DNA of 42,179 nucleotides from Deltaproteobacteria bacterium (lineage in GTDB: Bacteria; Myxococcota; Myxococcia; Myxococcales; 40CM-4-68-19), in assembly GCA_025358085.1 (NCBI GenBank), contig JANYKT010000194.1:1-42179 (forward strand), given 5' to 3'. Each line of letters starts with the position of its first letter. Positions within the stretch are counted from its first letter, which is position 1. A program made the position numbers and the translations under genes. Below the pieces are notes generated by a model. The model was not told where the DNA came from. It was given only the letters and a program-made list of their open reading frames with translations, and searched no databases. Positions 32,241-40,327 of the stretch are shown here, piece after piece.

Positions 32241-32807
32241 ATGCACGCAACAGAGCCCAACCTCGTCGATTTCACCGCTCTGCTCCCGGTGATCCATGCG
32301 CTCCCCGAAGCCGCCGGGCTGGTGGACTCGCATGGACGCCTCTGTGCTGCCAACTCCCAGCTGGTGCAGCTCTTCGGCGCGCCGTTCTGCGGACGCACCC
32401 TCCTGGAACTCACCGGGAGCGAACCGCTCTTCGAGGCTGCGGCGCGCGCGCTTGGTGGCGCCGGCTGCCTGCTCGCGCTGGAGCTTCCTCTGCTCGAGCG
32501 AACCTGGCAGGTGCGCCTGGCGCCGCTGCGGCCCGGCGTGGTTTTGCTCGTCGTACGTGACCTGACCGGACCGCGGCGCGCGGCGGCGCTGCGCGACCGG
32601 CTGCTGGAGGGAGCGAGCGAAGAAGCTCGGGCGGCACTCTCCCGCATCACCGTCGCGACCGCGGCGCTGGGTGAGCTCGACACGCGCGCGCGGACGTTGG
32701 CGCAGATCGGCGCGCGTTCAGCCGAGCGACTCCAGGGCGTGATCGACGAGCTGATCGGGCTTGCGCGAGAGATGGGCGCGCCGCAGGTCGAGCTCTTGCG
32801 CAGGTGA
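32241..32807 (+). CDS. PhoR-like PAS protein lacking kinase function
   Basis: A 188-residue protein that looks like the first half of PhoR. The PAS part reads AAGLVDSHGRLCAANSQLVQLF, then GRTLLELTGSE and LLVVRDLTGPRRAAALRDRLL; the chromosomal PhoR has AGILDPSGRIAVANTPLSNLF, GRTLLEATRSGE and LLTVRDLTESKRLEGVRRDF in the same order. The dimerisation helix follows (residues 118-178), but the phosphoacceptor box SHELRT is replaced by SEEARA; no His is present there. The ATPase domain is absent, with a stop after residue 188. The ATG at 32241 has an AGGAAA run upstream. It could bind PhoR, PhoB or PhoU without phosphorylating; equally it may be a decaying duplicate. Confidence 0.72.
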   Translation: MHATEPNLVDFTALLPVIHALPEAAGLVDSHGRLCAANSQLVQLFGAPFCGRTLLELTGSEPLFEAAARALGGAGCLLALELPLLERTWQVRLAPLRPGVVLLVVRDLTGPRRAAALRDRLLEGASEEARAALSRITVATAALGELDTRARTLAQIGARSAERLQGVIDELIGLAREMGAPQVELLRR

Positions 32808-32837
32808 AGCAGCCAGGGCCGCGAAGCTGCGCATTCT

Positions 32838-33668
32838 TCAGTTCCGAATGGTGCCGAGTCGCTCGTCGACGAGGAGCACCACGAGCCCCGGCAACGGCGC
32901 CCAGCCCAGGGGCACTAGCCACCGCTGGCCGTCGTGGATGGCCCAGCGAAGATAGTCCATGACGGCCGCGGCGTTTTCAGGCTGCGAGGGGATGAGCGCG
33001 TACGCGAAGGCGGCGAGCGGATAGGAATCTGCTCCGCTTGCGTTGACAATCGAGACGCGGGAATCGGCTGGCAGCCGAAGCCCGACCGCCGCGCGTGTGA
33101 CGCTGTGCATGTTCGGCTGTACGAAGAATCCGTCATGGTTGCGAAGCGAGGCGATGTACAGGCTGGCGCGCCGCGCCACCGCCGCGTCGATCGCTCCCAG
33201 CGAGCCCTCCACTCGGGCGACGGCCGCCACGCCAGAATCCTTCGAGCGCGTCGCGCGCGGGCCCGCCCCGCCGTAAGGCGTAAGCCAGAGATCGAGCAAC
33301 TCGAGCGCCGCCGCGTCCTCGCGCACGATGGTGACAGGCACATCCGGGAGCTTCATGTCCGGGTTCTGGGCGGCGATGCGCGAGTCGCTCCACCGGGCGA
33401 TCTTTCCCTGATAGAGCGCCGCGAGCAGCTCGGGCGTGAGCCGCAGATCCCCAGCGACAAGCAAGTTATACGCGAGCGCCACGGCGCCTACCGCGATGGG
33501 AAGCTGCATCATCCCGTCCCTGGCGGGCGGAATCTCATCGGTCAGCGAGAGCCCTGTGCCCTCGCGCGCGCATTCGAAGCCCTTGTGCTCCAGGGACCAG
33601 CTTTGGGCCAAAGGCTGAAGCGAGGCGGCGCAGGGACCGTGGAGGATGAGTGCAATCAGGAGCAGCAT
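32838..33668 (-). CDS. Degenerate PstS-like exported protein
   Basis: A 276-residue protein with a short signal peptide (MLLLIALILHGPCAA). It aligns with PstS from the hinge on: VGAVALAYN, then LTPELLAALYQGKIARWSD, HDGFFVQPN, and SGADSYPLAAFAYALI in the C-terminal lobe, matching the PstS stretches MGAVVVVYN, LTPETLALIFLGKITKWND, KDGHFVKPS and SGSGAYPIAAFTYLLV. The N-terminal loop (TGAGATFP, GSGGG) is missing, and the phosphate loop RSDGSGTTS is replaced by REDAAALEL. It should not bind phosphate as PstS does. Its start codon at 33668 is 142 bases from the divergent sigma-factor fragment. Confidence 0.75.
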   Translation of the reverse strand: MLLLIALILHGPCAASLQPLAQSWSLEHKGFECAREGTGLSLTDEIPPARDGMMQLPIAVGAVALAYNLLVAGDLRLTPELLAALYQGKIARWSDSRIAAQNPDMKLPDVPVTIVREDAAALELLDLWLTPYGGAGPRATRSKDSGVAAVARVEGSLGAIDAAVARRASLYIASLRNHDGFFVQPNMHSVTRAAVGLRLPADSRVSIVNASGADSYPLAAFAYALIPSQPENAAAVMDYLRWAIHDGQRWLVPLGWAPLPGLVVLLVDERLGTIRN

Positions 33669-33810
33669 CCGCGGATTAGAACCCGAAGCGGGCGTGGCAA
33701 ACGCAACGGTCTCGTGTCGCGACGGTTACAACGGATCCAGGACGGCGGCCGCTGACCGCAGCCTTGGGAAATTGTAAGGCTTGGCTGCGCGGCGGCCACT
33801 CACCTCTCCG

Positions 33811-34146
33811 ATGCCCCCGCCAGCCGAAAATCTGCCCTTGTTCCAAAGCTGGCTGTCGGCTCATCGCGGGATCGTCGTCAAGGTCGCGCGCTCCTTCGCC
33901 TCGTCGCCCGCAGACGTCAAAGACCTCCAGCAAGAGCTGCTTCTGCAGCTGTGGTTGTCGCTGCCGAATTTTGCCGGCCAAGCCAAGCCGTCCACCTGGA
34001 TCTACCGCGTCTGCCTCAACACCGCGCTGATGTTCCGACGCGGAGCTGCGCGGAGGGACCGGCGCCTCGCTCCGACGTGCCCTTACTCCTCGTCTCCCGG
34101 GACGACGCTCTCCATCAACTTGAAGAAGACGTCCGTGTTCCTTTGA
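33811..34146 (+). pseudogene. ECF sigma factor fragment (region 2 only)
   Basis: About 85 residues match region 2 of an ECF sigma-70 factor: FQSWLSAHRGIVVKVARSF, ADVKDLQQELLLQLWLSL, and STWIYRVCLNTALMFRR, the core- and -10-binding helices. Region 4, needed for -35 recognition, is absent. Around 34075 the sequence changes to a tail that is only the reverse complement of the alkaline phosphatase end. So the 3' part was lost at a rearrangement junction; the fragment is unlikely to work as a sigma factor but could bind RNA polymerase or an anti-sigma factor. The start at 33811 (ATG) is tentative. Confidence 0.72.
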
Positions 34147-36062
34147 ACGCCAACGAATTTACGCCAGGCTTGGCTCCCGGAGCTGTAAGCGGAGATCGGA
34201 ATGTCCGACGCAGTGTGAACGGCGTTCGTCACGCCGCCCGCCTGCCCGCGAATGAAGAATCCGTTGGCGTCTTCCCGGTTTCCCTTGGTACCGCGTTCGG
34301 CCGGCTCTTTTACATATGCCTTGCCTGTCAGCTCGGTCTTGAAGCTGGCCGGAAGAAGGCTGTCGATCACCGGCTGTGGGCGCGTCAGCCAGGTCTCGTA
34401 CCGATCGGCGCTCGCGCCGTAGCCGAACAGCAGCTTTCCGTCGATATCCTGCGAGGCCGGAAAGCCGTCCGGTTGAATATCGTAATGCGGAAAGCCCGCC
34501 GCATCGTAGGTGCCGACCACCTTCTGCCGTTCAGGCGTCGCGGTCGGGTCGTTGTTGGCGGCGTCGGAAGGGAGCGCCTGGAGCGCAGCGACGCCGCCGT
34601 GCAGCGCGCCGATGATGCTGAAGCCAGAGCACTCGTGATCCGCAACAACGATTACGACCGTGTTGCCAAGCTTGTCGGCCCAGTTCTTCGCCACGCCGAC
34701 GGCGCGATCGAACTCGATCACCTCGCCTACCGCCCGCTCCGCGTCCATCAGATGCGACTGCTTGTCGATGTGCGCGCCCTCCACCATGAGGAAAAAACCC
34801 TTCTTGTTCTTGCTCAGCACCTGCAGCGCTGCGTCCGCCATCTCGTCCAGCATCGGCTGGTCAGGGGCGTGATAGTCGTCCACGATTCCGCTCTGGCCGG
34901 GGTTGCGACGCTTGGCGATCTTGTCGAGTGCGACGTTCATATTGCCGTACCCGAAGAGGCCGAGCAGTCTGGAAGGAGACCTGCCAGCAGCGTTCGACAG
35001 GTTGCTGGCGGTATCTGCGTAATCAAAGCCTGCCTTCTGAAAGTCGGCGATCAGATCGCGATTCGGGTCGATGGCGCCCGCGCCGGGGATGTTCCATGCT
35101 GCCCGCAGGTCGGCAGGCAGTCCGTCATAGTCGTTCTTGCTGCCGCGGCTGGAGCCCACCTCGGTCGAGGGCAGAAACCAGCGCCGCCCGCCGCCCATCA
35201 ATACCCTCAAGCCGGTGTTCTCGCTCTCGTCGAGATACTGGTCCACGATTCCCTGGCCCAGGTTGCGATCGCCGGTGTGGACGGCATTCGCGGCCGGAGT
35301 CGCATCCTCGATGTCGGCGGTGGTGATGATTCCTGTCGTGGTGCCCTTCACGCGATGCAGGTACTCGGCCATATACTCGATACGAGGCTGGTAGAATGGA
35401 TTGATTACGTTGGCTGGATACACGCCCTCCTGGCCATTCTGCGAATGGTTGCCCGTGGTGTAGCAGGCCATTCCCGGAGCGGAGTCCGTCACAATGCTAT
35501 TGAGGGAGTGCGTGCTGACCAGGCCTGTGCCGGGAAACTTGTCCATATTCAGGTAATCGTTCGGATCGCCCGCGGTGACCCCGTAGCGGACCAGCCGCGC
35601 CGCCGTCCGGTGCGCGATGCCCATGCCGTCGCCGAGCATGATGATGACGTTGCGCGTGCGCCCTTCGCCGTCCTCCTTCGGGCCCGCCGACTGGACCGCG
35701 AACGTCGCGCTCGCCGCCGCCGAACCGGTCGCATCGGTCACGGTAGCACTGACGGTGTGCCGGCCTGGGCGGCCGCTCGAGAAGCCGCGCAGGTTGAAGC
35801 CGCCAAACCCAGGCTTGGTGATGCCGTCGGTCGCGGCGGTCGGAGTGCCAGCGCTCAAAGGGGAGGTAAAGTCCTGCGTCTCGCCATCGATGTTTAATGT
35901 TGCGGAAAAGGGCGGCGTGCCCTTGGCCTCGACCCGGATGTCGAAGCGTTGACCGGGGAAGAAGCGTGCGCCGGACGGGGGCGTGACGGTGACGGTGGGG
36001 TTGGCGGCAGCCGCGCCGGCCAGGGCCAGAACGGCGAGCAACGAGTACAAGAGGGCTTTCAT
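34083..36062 (-). CDS. Alkaline phosphatase (PhoA-superfamily) with N-terminal Ig-like domain
   Basis: A 659-residue secreted phosphomonoesterase. The signal peptide (MKALLYSLLAVLALAGAAAA) is followed by a bacterial Ig-like domain (about residues 22-126). The alkaline phosphatase core follows: metal-binding IIMLGDGMG (Asp145), nucleophile in TDSAPGMACYTTG (Ser194), EGAHIDKQSH near residue 445, and VVADHECSG near residue 480. It frees phosphate from organic esters under starvation, matching its place next to the phoBR-pst cluster. It is translationally coupled to the upstream 146-residue gene (ATG at 36062 overlaps that stop as ATGA). It is convergent with the sigma-factor fragment. Confidence 0.9.
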   Translation of the reverse strand: MKALLYSLLAVLALAGAAAANPTVTVTPPSGARFFPGQRFDIRVEAKGTPPFSATLNIDGETQDFTSPLSAGTPTAATDGITKPGFGGFNLRGFSSGRPGRHTVSATVTDATGSAAASATFAVQSAGPKEDGEGRTRNVIIMLGDGMGIAHRTAARLVRYGVTAGDPNDYLNMDKFPGTGLVSTHSLNSIVTDSAPGMACYTTGNHSQNGQEGVYPANVINPFYQPRIEYMAEYLHRVKGTTTGIITTADIEDATPAANAVHTGDRNLGQGIVDQYLDESENTGLRVLMGGGRRWFLPSTEVGSSRGSKNDYDGLPADLRAAWNIPGAGAIDPNRDLIADFQKAGFDYADTASNLSNAAGRSPSRLLGLFGYGNMNVALDKIAKRRNPGQSGIVDDYHAPDQPMLDEMADAALQVLSKNKKGFFLMVEGAHIDKQSHLMDAERAVGEVIEFDRAVGVAKNWADKLGNTVVIVVADHECSGFSIIGALHGGVAALQALPSDAANNDPTATPERQKVVGTYDAAGFPHYDIQPDGFPASQDIDGKLLFGYGASADRYETWLTRPQPVIDSLLPASFKTELTGKAYVKEPAERGTKGNREDANGFFIRGQAGGVTNAVHTASDIPISAYSSGSQAWRKFVGVQRNTDVFFKLMESVVPGDEE

Positions 36063-36499
36063 TGCGTCTCCTTGTGAGGTTTGGAATGCTTCGGCTTGCG
36101 GGAATGGGCGACATCCAGGACGATGCGGAAAAGCGAGACAGTGCCGTCGGGTTTCTCCATGCGGCCCACCTCCAGCTTCCCCTCGACGCTCAGCGGCCCG
36201 CGCACCGGTGCGACTGGCTGCGAGCCTGAAGGAGTCAGCACCACGAGGATGCTCTCGAGGGGAAGGTCGCCGGTTCCCGCGCCCCCCTCATCAATTTCGA
36301 GCGGTTTGCGGCAGAGCCAGAAAGCACCGCGGGGCGGCTGCTCCATGCTCGCCATGAAGCCATTGACGCGGACCCGTTTTCCGGCGAGTTGCTGAACCCG
36401 TTCGGAGGGGAGCGGCCGGGTGCTCTTCGCGAAGAGCTCGCCGAAGGTGAGTTGCGTGATCGCAACGGCGAAGAGGGCGGCAAGGATTGGCATGGGCAT
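36059..36499 (-). CDS. Small exported protein, unknown function
   Basis: A 146-residue protein with an N-terminal hydrophobic stretch (PILAALFAVAITQLTFG), possibly a signal peptide or anchor. The body has an OB-like strand pattern: LAGKRVRVNGFMAS, FWLCRKPLEI, ILVVLTP, PLSVEGKLEVGR, SLFRIVLDVAH. It ends in a Lys/His-rich tail (KPKHSKPHK). I do not recognise a named family. It is the first gene of a two-gene operon with the alkaline phosphatase, starts 43 bases from a triple Pho-box-like site, and may be part of the secreted phosphatase complex or its processing. Confidence 0.7.
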   Translation of the reverse strand: MPMPILAALFAVAITQLTFGELFAKSTRPLPSERVQQLAGKRVRVNGFMASMEQPPRGAFWLCRKPLEIDEGGAGTGDLPLESILVVLTPSGSQPVAPVRGPLSVEGKLEVGRMEKPDGTVSLFRIVLDVAHSRKPKHSKPHKETQ

Positions 36500-37052
36500 G
36501 GTTCCGAGGCCGTGGTTTAGCCCCCAGCCGGAGTGGCGTCGGTGAATCCTGCGTGACGGATCAATGAAGATTCAATGCGCCGCGAAAGAGCGCTAATAGG
36601 GCGACCTGCCGACCGGAAGTCCGGATTTGCCATGCGCGGTAATCGGCTCCGCGGAAGCCTCGATCAGGAGATTCCAATGAGCCCATGCGCGAGCACGCCG
36701 CAGCCACCGCCGAGCAAGGAGCCCACCGAGCCGGCACCGCCGGCGGCCGCGGCCGCGAATTTGCGACGCCTTCCAATCGATGGTCACGGCGTCGGCGTCG
36801 GCGTCTGCATCGCGGCGCCGCTTGCACAGCCAATGTTGGCGGTGGCGCCATCGAGCATGGTGGCGGGCGCAACGACCGCCGGGTAGCTCAAGCTGAAAGG
36901 CCGACAGCTACAGGCATCTCACCGCCGTGACTAACGCTCAGCTCAGGAACGCTTTTTGATGTCGAAGGGTCATCCGATACAGGTAGTCGAGATCAGCCGG
37001 AAGCCGAGGCCCGACAATCATCAAGATAGGCGCGGATGCGTGGAACGGCAGC
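36500..37052. other. Intergenic stretch with Pho-box-like site, no gene
   Basis: No gene is supported in these 550 bases. The left end holds the Pho-box-like triple repeat (36542-36567) that would control the minus-strand operon. Open frames on both strands are short, rich in Arg and Ala and lack start signals. Confidence 0.45.
36542..36567 (-). promoter_or_regulatory. Candidate triple Pho-box upstream of the alkaline phosphatase operon
   Basis: On the minus strand, TCAT (36567-36564), TCAC (36556-36553) and TCAC (36545-36542) recur at exactly 11-base spacing, the helical step of PhoB direct-repeat sites. The middle heptamer, CCGTCAC, matches CTGTCAC in six of seven places; the outer two keep the TCA core and the last base. 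The array lies 43 bases ahead of the operon's first ATG. The phosphatase downstream gives a reason for PhoB control. No binding was shown; the call rests on the pattern and context. Confidence 0.6.
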
Positions 37053-37723
37053 ATGACGGCAGCCAAACCGGCAACAGCGGACGATGCGGGGGCGCGGCGC
37101 GCGACCGAACGCTACGACATTCTCGACACGCCGCCCGAGGCCGCCTTCGACCGGCTCACGAACATGGCCGCCTGCATCTTCAATGTGCCCATGTCAGTGC
37201 TGGACATCGCGCACGGCGATCGCGAGTTCTTCAAGGCGCGCCACGGTATCGGCGTGACCGAGATTGCGCGCGACCAGTCATTGTGCGCCCACCTGCTCGG
37301 GGCGGGCGAAGTCATGGTCGTCGGTGACGCGCGAAAAGATCTGCGCTTCGCCGACAAGCAGCTGGTCACGGGGCCCACCGCCATCCGTTTCTATGCTGGC
37401 GCGCCGCTCACCACCGGCGACGGGTTCAACGTCGGCTCCATCTCCATCGCCGACACGGTGCCAGGTCGCCAACGCCATCGAGCGCAAGAGGCAGACGATT
37501 CGCTGGCCGAGAGCGAGCAACGCTCACCGGCATGGACTTCTACGCGGCGCTGGAGAAGGAGGCGCCCGAGATGGTGGACCGCGTGACCTTCCTGACCGGC
37601 GGGGCCTTCACGCAGGGGGCGCGCGACTTCCTCGAGCGCACTGCGGCCCGCACAGTGGAGAAGCCGTTCGACCTCAAGTCGCTGCGCGCCTTGGTGACAG
37701 ACTGGCTGCGAGAGCGGGGCTGA
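37053..37723 (+). pseudogene. Collapsed hybrid sensor kinase (GAF start, receiver end)
   Basis: Three pieces of one large protein survive in different frames. From 37053 to about 37466 there is a complete GAF domain: ERYDILDTPPEAAFDRLTNMAA, then SVLDIAHGDREFFKARHG, DQSLCAHLL, RFYAGAPLTT and GFNVGSISIAD. Next a helical linker of the kind leading to a kinase (QVANAIERKRQTIR, then LAESEQR), with a frame change. From about 37526 a receiver-domain C-terminus follows in a third frame: TGMDFYAALEKEAPEMVDRVTFLTGGAF, ending with the Lys motif VEKPFDLKSLRALV. The kinase HisKA/ATPase part and the receiver's Asp half are gone. The set is what a long internal deletion of a GAF-kinase-receiver gene would leave. 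Confidence 0.75.
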
Positions 37724-37726
37724 TTT

Positions 37727-37993
37727 TCAAATCCGCGCCGGATCGGTCCGTTCGGCAACCCGCGTCTCCGAGTAATCACCCGGCAGCAAAAAGCTGGCTA
37801 GCTTGGTCCGCATCTCTTTCGCGTGCTCTGCGCAACGGGGAAGCCCCGTCAAGGCCGAACTCGGAATATTGAAGACCACCAGCACCGGAGCGCGGCATCG
37901 CTCGACTGTCCCGAAACGGCGACCGCAGCATGGGTCCACAGTTTCGACGCTGGTCGATGGGCCCACCGGCGCCACCTCAACGGTTGCTCGCAT
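37727..37993 (-). CDS. Small Cys-containing hypothetical protein
   Basis: An 88-residue frame that could be a real gene. The ATG at 37993 has a GGGGGGTG run four bases ahead. The middle section reads CCGRRFGTVERCRAPVLVVF, followed by ALTGLPRCAEHAKEMRT; four Cys and one His (CC, C, CxxH) could bind zinc. The final 25 residues look polar. I do not recognise a family, and codon use alone does not prove it. It is the last frame before the ChrA gene on this strand, 120 bases away. Confidence 0.4.
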   Translation of the reverse strand: MRATVEVAPVGPSTSVETVDPCCGRRFGTVERCRAPVLVVFNIPSSALTGLPRCAEHAKEMRTKLASFLLPGDYSETRVAERTDPARI

Positions 37994-38112
37994 GCTGCAC
38001 CCCCCAGTGCACCCGTGATGAAACACGCCAAGGCACCTCGCCACAAGCTGCGAAGTTCAATATGTTGGTCTGACAACGAAATTCGCTTGCTGCGTCTCCG
38101 AGCCCGATCCAA

Positions 38113-39285
38113 TCAGCCGGTCGCTCCATGCCGAAACGCGAGACCGACAGCCGCGGCGGCCAGGATCAGCACCGGCTCCGGTATCTTTCTGGTGCTGGTC
38201 AGCACAGCGAGCGCGACGAGGCCAATGGCGGCGGTCGGCACGTCGACGATCGCGCGCCGGCCGAGCACGAACGCAGCGCCGCCGATGGCCCCGGCCGCCG
38301 CGGCCGTGACGCCGCCGACAAAAGCGCGGACGCGCGGGTCGGCGGCCCACTTCCGCACCGCGGGCGCGAGGACGATGACGAACAGGTACGGCGGCAGGAA
38401 CACCCCGGCCGATGCGATGAGCCCACCCGCGGCTCCGGCCACGAGGAAGCCGATGAAGGCGACCGTGATGACCACCGGGCCGGGGGTGATCATCGCGACT
38501 GCGACGGCGTCGAGGAATTGGCGTTCGGTGAGCCAGTGGAAGCGGTCCACGACGCCGCCGTGGAGGAACGGCACGATGGCAAGACCACTGCCGAAGACGA
38601 AAGCTCCCGCCTCCGTGAAGTACCATCCCAGCCGCAGAAACTCGGCTTGGCCAGGACCATGGAGCCCGGAGAAGATCCACGCGAACGGCGCCGCAATCGA
38701 TGCGAGCGTCGCCTTCGGGCGCAGGCGCGTCAGGCCGAGCGCGAGCATTCCCGAGCCGAGAAAGACGAGCAGGAACTCCGTCTCGCTCCACGCCGTGATC
38801 AAGCCGCTGGCGAGGCAGATGGCGAGCAGCAAGCGGTCCTTGCCGACCGTCGTCTTCGCGAGTTTCCACGCGCTGCGGGCCACGATGGCGATGACGCACG
38901 CACCGACGCCGTAGAAGGCGGACTGCATCCATGCGAGCCCGCCGAAGCGCAGGTAAAGCGACGACAGGATCGCCACCATTGCGAATGATGGAAGGATGAA
39001 TGCGGCGGCGACGAGCGTAGCGCCGGACCGGCCAAAGCGGACCCACCCGAGGTACATGGCCAGCTGCGCGGCAAGGGGCCCCGGCGAAAGCTGCGAGAAC
39101 GCGAGCCCTTCGTGGTAGTCCTGCGCCGAGATCCAGCCACGCGCCTCGACCAGGTCGCGCTGCATATGCCCGGCGAGCGCGATAGGACCGCCGAAGCCAA
39201 ATGTGCCGAGGCGCAGGAAGTAGAGCAGGAAGTCCCGAAGCGTGCAGGGAGGCGCTGGCAGTGCTGCGGAGGCGGGAGTGTCCAT
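38113..39285 (-). CDS. chrA: Chromate transporter, ChrA family
   Basis: A 390-residue inner-membrane protein with a two-fold internal repeat, typical of long-chain CHR proteins that export chromate. The first half has FLRLGTFGFGGPIALAGHMQ, SQLSPGPLAAQLAMYLG and a LPSFAMVAIL segment. The second half has FTEAGAFVFGSGLAIVPFL, AVAMITPGPVVITVAFIG and FLPPYLFVIVLAP. The pairs (GTFGFGGP with GAFVFGSG; SPGPLA with TPGPVV) are the family signature. No regulator is seen nearby. It is divergent from the DUF1259 gene across a 126-base space. Confidence 0.9.
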   Translation of the reverse strand: MDTPASAALPAPPCTLRDFLLYFLRLGTFGFGGPIALAGHMQRDLVEARGWISAQDYHEGLAFSQLSPGPLAAQLAMYLGWVRFGRSGATLVAAAFILPSFAMVAILSSLYLRFGGLAWMQSAFYGVGACVIAIVARSAWKLAKTTVGKDRLLLAICLASGLITAWSETEFLLVFLGSGMLALGLTRLRPKATLASIAAPFAWIFSGLHGPGQAEFLRLGWYFTEAGAFVFGSGLAIVPFLHGGVVDRFHWLTERQFLDAVAVAMITPGPVVITVAFIGFLVAGAAGGLIASAGVFLPPYLFVIVLAPAVRKWAADPRVRAFVGGVTAAAAGAIGGAAFVLGRRAIVDVPTAAIGLVALAVLTSTRKIPEPVLILAAAAVGLAFRHGATG

Positions 39286-39411
39286 GGCCGTGGTCTCGAA
39301 GCGGTACTGTATCGTTTGCCGAAGCGGAGCGCTCTGTCCGGCGCGCGCCGTGCAAGGCAGCGGCGATGACGAAGGCGATCAAAACCCTTGAGCGGACTCA
39401 ACGAGGTACCG

Positions 39412-40275
39412 ATGATGTACGGCCTTATCCCCGCTCTCACAGCCATTCTCCTCGCAGTTCCCGCCAACTCGAACTTCGACACCGCGAACATCGAGCAACT
39501 CACCGGCGTGAAGGGGGCGCTCAACGAGAAGGAGGGCGTCTTCAAAGTGTCGTTCCCGCGCGCTGACCTGCACGTGGTCGCGGGCGGCGTGCATCTCACG
39601 CCACCCATGGGCCTGACCGCCTGGGCCGCATTCACCAAGGTCGGCAGCCACACCGCCGTGATGGGCGACATGGTGCTCACCGAGGACCAGGTGAACCCGG
39701 CCATGAGCGCCGCCCTCGACAACGGTCTCGAGGTCACGGCTCTGCACAATCACTTTTTCTGGGACCAGCCCCGCGTCATGTTCATGCATATCGGCGGGAT
39801 GGGCGATGAGGCCAGGCTTGCAGCCGCCGTGGGCAAGGTGTTCGCGCAGATGAAGGTCAACACCGCGCCGCCGCACGCCGAGATCGATCCGGCGAAGAGC
39901 ACGCTGAGCCCCGCCAAAATCGAGGCCGTGCTCGGCCACAAAGGCGAATTCGCCAAGGGCGTCTACAAGGTCACCATTGGCCGCGAGACGAAGATGGCGG
40001 GCCACGCCATGGGCAACGCCATGGGCGTGAACACCTGGGCCGCGTTCGCCGGGAGCGACGACGAGGCTGTGGTTGATGGCGACTTCGCCATGTTGGAGAG
40101 CGAGATGCAGGGCGTACTCAAGGCTCTGCGCGGGTCGGGAATCAACGTCGTTGCCATCCACCAGCATATGACGGGCGAGAGCCCGCGCGTACTGTTCCTG
40201 CACTACTGGGGGGTCGGACGTACCGTCGATCTTGCCAAGGGCCTCGCATCCGCGCTCGCGCAAACCCGCTCGTAA
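39412..40275 (+). CDS. Exported DUF1259 (LppY/LpqO) protein
   Basis: A 287-residue exported protein of the DUF1259 family, of unknown function. The start at 39412 has a GAGGT run before it and opens a signal peptide (YGLIPALTAILLAVPANS). Two halves repeat: VFKVSFPRADLHVVAGGV, then GLTAWAAFTKVG, VMGDMVLTEDQVNPAMSAL and ALHNHFFWDQPRVMFMHI. The second has VYKVTIGRETKMAGHAMG, VNTWAAFAGSD, VDGDFAMLESEMQGVLKAL and AIHQHMTGESPRVLFLHYW. The paired His-x-His (HNHFF, HQHMT) could bind a metal. This strong duplication is a family feature. It is divergent from chrA. Confidence 0.88.
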   Translation: MMYGLIPALTAILLAVPANSNFDTANIEQLTGVKGALNEKEGVFKVSFPRADLHVVAGGVHLTPPMGLTAWAAFTKVGSHTAVMGDMVLTEDQVNPAMSAALDNGLEVTALHNHFFWDQPRVMFMHIGGMGDEARLAAAVGKVFAQMKVNTAPPHAEIDPAKSTLSPAKIEAVLGHKGEFAKGVYKVTIGRETKMAGHAMGNAMGVNTWAAFAGSDDEAVVDGDFAMLESEMQGVLKALRGSGINVVAIHQHMTGESPRVLFLHYWGVGRTVDLAKGLASALAQTRS

Positions 40276-40327
40276 GACCCGGGCGCCGCTTTGTTTCCGA
40301 CCGTCTCCGGGGCATATCTTCGCCTCC

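Noticed and set aside
33951-35897. A 648-residue open frame on the plus strand
   Set aside because: It is antisense to the alkaline phosphatase, which has complete metal and nucleophile motifs.
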